From a virus, in IMG/VR virus record IMGVR_UViG_3300042553_001303, positions 1 to 21,150 of that record: a stretch of 21,150 nt of DNA, one strand, 5' to 3'. The notes below the pieces were generated by a model that did not search any database, had not been told where the DNA came from, and saw nothing but the letters and a program-made list of their open reading frames with translations. Position 1 is the first letter of the stretch. Each line of letters begins with the position of its first letter. Shown piece by piece: positions 19,505-21,150 of this stretch. Made by a program: the position numbers and the translations under genes.

Positions 19505-20068
19505 ATGAAAATAAATAATATGGAAACAAGAGTACTTAGTCCAGGAATATTTGAAATAAAGAATTTTATCTCTCAGGATGAGGTAAATGAATTTATTTCT
19601 ATATGTAAGACTAGTAATGAAGAAGATTGGTCTGTTTGGGGCGAGGGAAGCACTTGGTATGGAAATATTCTTATGCCAACGCCAATAATGGATATCTTTA
19701 AAGAAGTAGATGAAAGAGTTTCGGGACTATTTTGTTCTTATTCAAAGATCCACCCTCTTCACAGCATACATCGTGTTCGTGAAGGACAGGATCTTCCGTA
19801 TCATAGTGACAATGGTTCATCTAATGAAAGAACAGAAAATATAGTTTATGGAATAGTTTTATATTTAAATAATGATTTTTCTGGTGGTGAGTTAGACTAT
19901 TGGGGTCTTGGAATTTCTTATGCTCCACGCCCAGGTTCATTAGTAATACATCTAGGTGGACTAAGACATGGAATAAAAGAAGTAACAAGTGGCACAAGAT
20001 ACATGATAACTTCATTTATTGAAGGTGATGAAAAAAATCCTGCCATATTGAATTTAGAAAAGAATTAA
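19505..20068 (+). CDS. 2-oxoglutarate/Fe(II) oxygenase
   Basis: A 187-residue dioxygenase. The iron ligands are His100 and Asp102 (PYHSDNG) and His155 (LRHGIKEV), with Arg165 (SGTRYM). The LYLNNDFSGGEL segment (119-130) and PRPGSLVIHL (141-150) closely match the gene at 11797, so the two look like paralogues. The preferred start is ATG 19505, just after the previous stop, with GGAGA about 10 bases upstream; ATG 19520 is possible. It sits between domain A (19318) and domain B (20070) of the split pair. The substrate is unknown. Confidence 0.87.
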   Translation: MKINNMETRVLSPGIFEIKNFISQDEVNEFISICKTSNEEDWSVWGEGSTWYGNILMPTPIMDIFKEVDERVSGLFCSYSKIHPLHSIHRVREGQDLPYHSDNGSSNERTENIVYGIVLYLNNDFSGGELDYWGLGISYAPRPGSLVIHLGGLRHGIKEVTSGTRYMITSFIEGDEKNPAILNLEKN

Positions 20069-20069
20069 G

Positions 20070-20267
20070 ATGTACGTTAAATGCTGGCAATGCTCAGAGC
20101 AAATTGATACACTTTCAGTAGAGAATCAAATCTACAAGAATGTTATCAGCGAGTTACGCGGAATGCTATGCAGTCAGGCAAAAGACGACTCATGCTTCCT
20201 TGATTGGCGGCATGAAGATTGTAGAGTTATATCAGAGTTAATAAAACACTATAAGGAAAAATTATGA
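20070..20267 (+). CDS. small Cys protein, domain B of a split/fused pair
   Basis: A 65-residue protein: MYVKCWQCSEQIDTLS, then IYKNVISELRGMLCSQAK and HEDCRVISELIKHY. Metal ligands may be Cys5, Cys8, Cys32 and a later Cys/His. It matches the C-terminal half of the gene at 20743 (VNCWKCGEEVD, then IYRNIIRKMEDMMCQQAK and HSDCTTLESLIKDY). It overlaps the next gene by 4 bases. Confidence 0.7.
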   Translation: MYVKCWQCSEQIDTLSVENQIYKNVISELRGMLCSQAKDDSCFLDWRHEDCRVISELIKHYKEKL

Positions 20268-20452
20268 GCGTAAATGACCTAGAAGATATTGTAAGTAGAG
20301 TATCTTTAGAGTATTTCCAGTATAAGAATCCAGGATTCTCTGCTGCAGAGAACCCTAATACCGTACACACTTGCATTGATGATACAGCATTTATTATTAA
20401 TAGATTTATTAAATATTTCAACGAGTTGGCAGAGGAGCAATCAGATGACTAA
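20264..20452 (+). CDS. 62-residue hypothetical protein
   Basis: A small helical protein (SVNDLEDIVSRVSLEYFQY, then HTCIDDTAFIINRFIKYF). AAGGA lies about 7 bases before the ATG, which overlaps the previous stop (ATGA). It overlaps the next gene by 8 bases. No family is known. Confidence 0.68.
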   Translation: MSVNDLEDIVSRVSLEYFQYKNPGFSAAENPNTVHTCIDDTAFIINRFIKYFNELAEEQSDD

Positions 20453-20618
20453 CGATGAGAAGGATGCCCTGCTCAGAGATCTTAATATTGCAAGTCAGGA
20501 TGTTAAGAAGAATATCGCAGGAAAGTCTGGCGAGGGAGCGGAAAAGAAGTATGGTCAGGCTTACGCAGCCTGTGTTAAGGCGGGTATTAAGCCAGCACTC
20601 AAGCGTAAGTACCGCTAG
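20445..20618 (+). CDS. 57-residue basic helical protein
   Basis: It begins MTNDEKDALLRDLNIAS and ends GQAYAACVKAGIKPALKRKYR. The Gly/Lys-rich middle and the basic R/K tail suggest nucleic acid binding, and the pattern recalls small conserved actinophage proteins of unknown role. GAGGAG lies about 7 bases before ATG 20445. An upstream in-frame ATG (20376) would lie deep inside the previous gene, so I reject it. Confidence 0.7.
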   Translation: MTNDEKDALLRDLNIASQDVKKNIAGKSGEGAEKKYGQAYAACVKAGIKPALKRKYR

Positions 20619-20669
20619 CCGATGAAAATAAAGTCATAAAAATTTTTTACAAGTGATACATCGCTTCCT

Positions 20670-20678
20670 TGGTATACT
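20670..20678 (+). promoter_or_regulatory. extended -10 promoter before a leader ORF
   Basis: TGGTATACT (TGn plus TATACT at 20673-20678) is followed by six bases (AGAATA) and GTG 20685. The gene-free interval 20619-20742 also holds an A5T6 run (20638-20648), which is AT-rich but has no GC hairpin, so I do not call a terminator. The element should drive the last gene of the window. Confidence 0.5.
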
Positions 20679-20684
20679 AGAATA

Positions 20685-20735
20685 GTGACCATTGCCCATA
20701 AAAACTTATACCAGGGCATTAGATCAGAAGGGTAA
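20685..20735 (+). CDS. possible 16-residue leaderless leader peptide
   Basis: A GTG placed six bases after TATACT opens a 17-codon frame ending TAA at 20733-20735, seven bases before ATG 20743. The geometry equals the other leaderless starts in this window. The peptide itself (TIAHKNLYQGIRSEG after the initiator) shows no motif. It may only serve to load ribosomes, or the match may be chance. Confidence 0.3.
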   Translation: MTIAHKNLYQGIRSEG

Positions 20736-20742
20736 AATAATT

Positions 20743-21150
20743 ATGACATTACATAATCATGTAGCGCTAGAACTACTTAAATTACGATTTCCCGAAACTC
20801 ACAACGATGAATCATGGCTCGCTACCGATGATGGTACTAAGTTTGTAAATACTGCTAATGAAGAGGCTATTATAGCAATTCAAGCAATTCAGGAGGGTAT
20901 GCCTTGCTGGGCTAGAGTTAACTGTTGGAAATGTGGAGAAGAAGTAGATCCTAGTTCATCAGAAAAATACATCTATCGAAATATAATTCGTAAGATGGAA
21001 GACATGATGTGTCAACAAGCAAAAGTTAATAACTTTAAGTGCGATAATCTGGAACACTCTGATTGCACAACTTTAGAATCACTAATAAAGGACTACAGAT
21101 CATTACTGGAACCTCTATTCCATCCAGAAGATGAAAGACGGCCCATCTAG
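20743..21150 (+). CDS. two-domain orphan: fusion of domains A and B
   Basis: A 135-residue protein. Residues about 5-50 match the small gene at 19318 (VALELLKLRFPETHNDESW, LATDDG, EAIIAIQA). Residues about 57-125 match the Cys protein at 20070 (NCWKCGEEVD, IYRNII, MMCQQAK, HSDC, SLIKDY). Domain B has Cys ligands CWKC and two further cysteines. I prefer ATG 20743, which has AGAAGGG about 9 bases upstream; an in-frame TTG at 20692 would add 17 residues without homology to domain A. The stop is the last codon of the window, so the gene is complete. The function is unknown. Confidence 0.7.
   Translation: MTLHNHVALELLKLRFPETHNDESWLATDDGTKFVNTANEEAIIAIQAIQEGMPCWARVNCWKCGEEVDPSSSEKYIYRNIIRKMEDMMCQQAKVNNFKCDNLEHSDCTTLESLIKDYRSLLEPLFHPEDERRPI

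Noticed and set aside
20638-20648. A5T6 run as a transcription terminator.
   Set aside because: No GC-rich hairpin precedes it. It may simply be an AT-rich promoter upstream region.
1-21150. CRISPR arrays, insertion sequences, integrase or attachment sites.
   Set aside because: I saw no regularly spaced repeats, transposase or recombinase motifs, or duplicated tRNA ends. The RuvC-like and HNH proteins have ordinary phage explanations.

Overview
This window reads as part of a tailed double-stranded DNA virus genome infecting an actinobacterium. Every supported gene lies on the + strand. Genes are packed with 1-4 base or longer overlaps (ATGA, TAATG, TGATG junctions). A terminase large subunit with both its ATPase and nuclease motifs is present. 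The host assignment rests on a WhiB-family iron-sulfur protein (14832-15167), a small zinc protein of a type common in Actinobacteria (7121-7357), and promoters that place the start codon at the predicted transcript start, as expected for leaderless mRNAs, which Actinobacteria translate well. Base composition is AT-rich, which suggests a low-GC, perhaps planktonic, actinobacterial host; that last step is inference.

Layout. 1-722: RuvC-like resolvase and a small HTH protein. 719-3422: a coupled sugar/methyl module (two-domain glycosyltransferase ending in a GT25 domain, sugar nucleotidyltransferase, FkbM methyltransferase). 3476-4232: DUF1599/Nmad1-like protein, FmdB-type zinc ribbon, unknown protein. 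4219-6517: terminase small (inferred) and large subunits. 6495-11488: a region of alternating tRNAs and small genes. It holds eight tRNAs (Ile-UAU, Pro-UGG, Gln-UUG, Gly-UCC, Arg-UCU, Tyr-GUA, Asn-GUU, Thr-UGU), a candidate structured RNA between tRNA-Ile and tRNA-Pro, an HNH endonuclease, a second FkbM-like methyltransferase, Cys-motif proteins, and a secreted lysozyme-like protein with its own consensus promoter. 11490-16033: a 2OG-Fe(II) oxygenase, SpoU RNA methyltransferase, a phage head-region-type protein, a YspA/SLOG-like protein, a cytidine/dCMP deaminase with a disturbed 5' end, WhiB, and a run of small unknowns. 16046-17752: two small membrane proteins, a proteasome-beta-like Ntn hydrolase, a zinc ribbon and a HAD phosphatase. 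17802-21150: two more 2OG oxygenases, a pyrimidine-dimer-glycosylase-like protein and small orphans, including a two-domain protein whose halves also occur as two separate genes nearby.

The most interesting feature is the tRNA/gene alternation. After four tRNAs (Pro, Gly, Arg, Thr) the next ATG begins 1-3 bases beyond the discriminator base, with no encoded CCA and no Shine-Dalgarno sequence. Normal tRNA 3' processing would therefore release leaderless mRNAs, an arrangement like the tRNA-punctuation model of animal mitochondria. The same transcript would release the 139-base RNA between tRNA-Ile and tRNA-Pro, which a 12-bp stem closes. No stretch over 300 bases lacks a gene. Functions are assigned by reading motifs; no database search was run.
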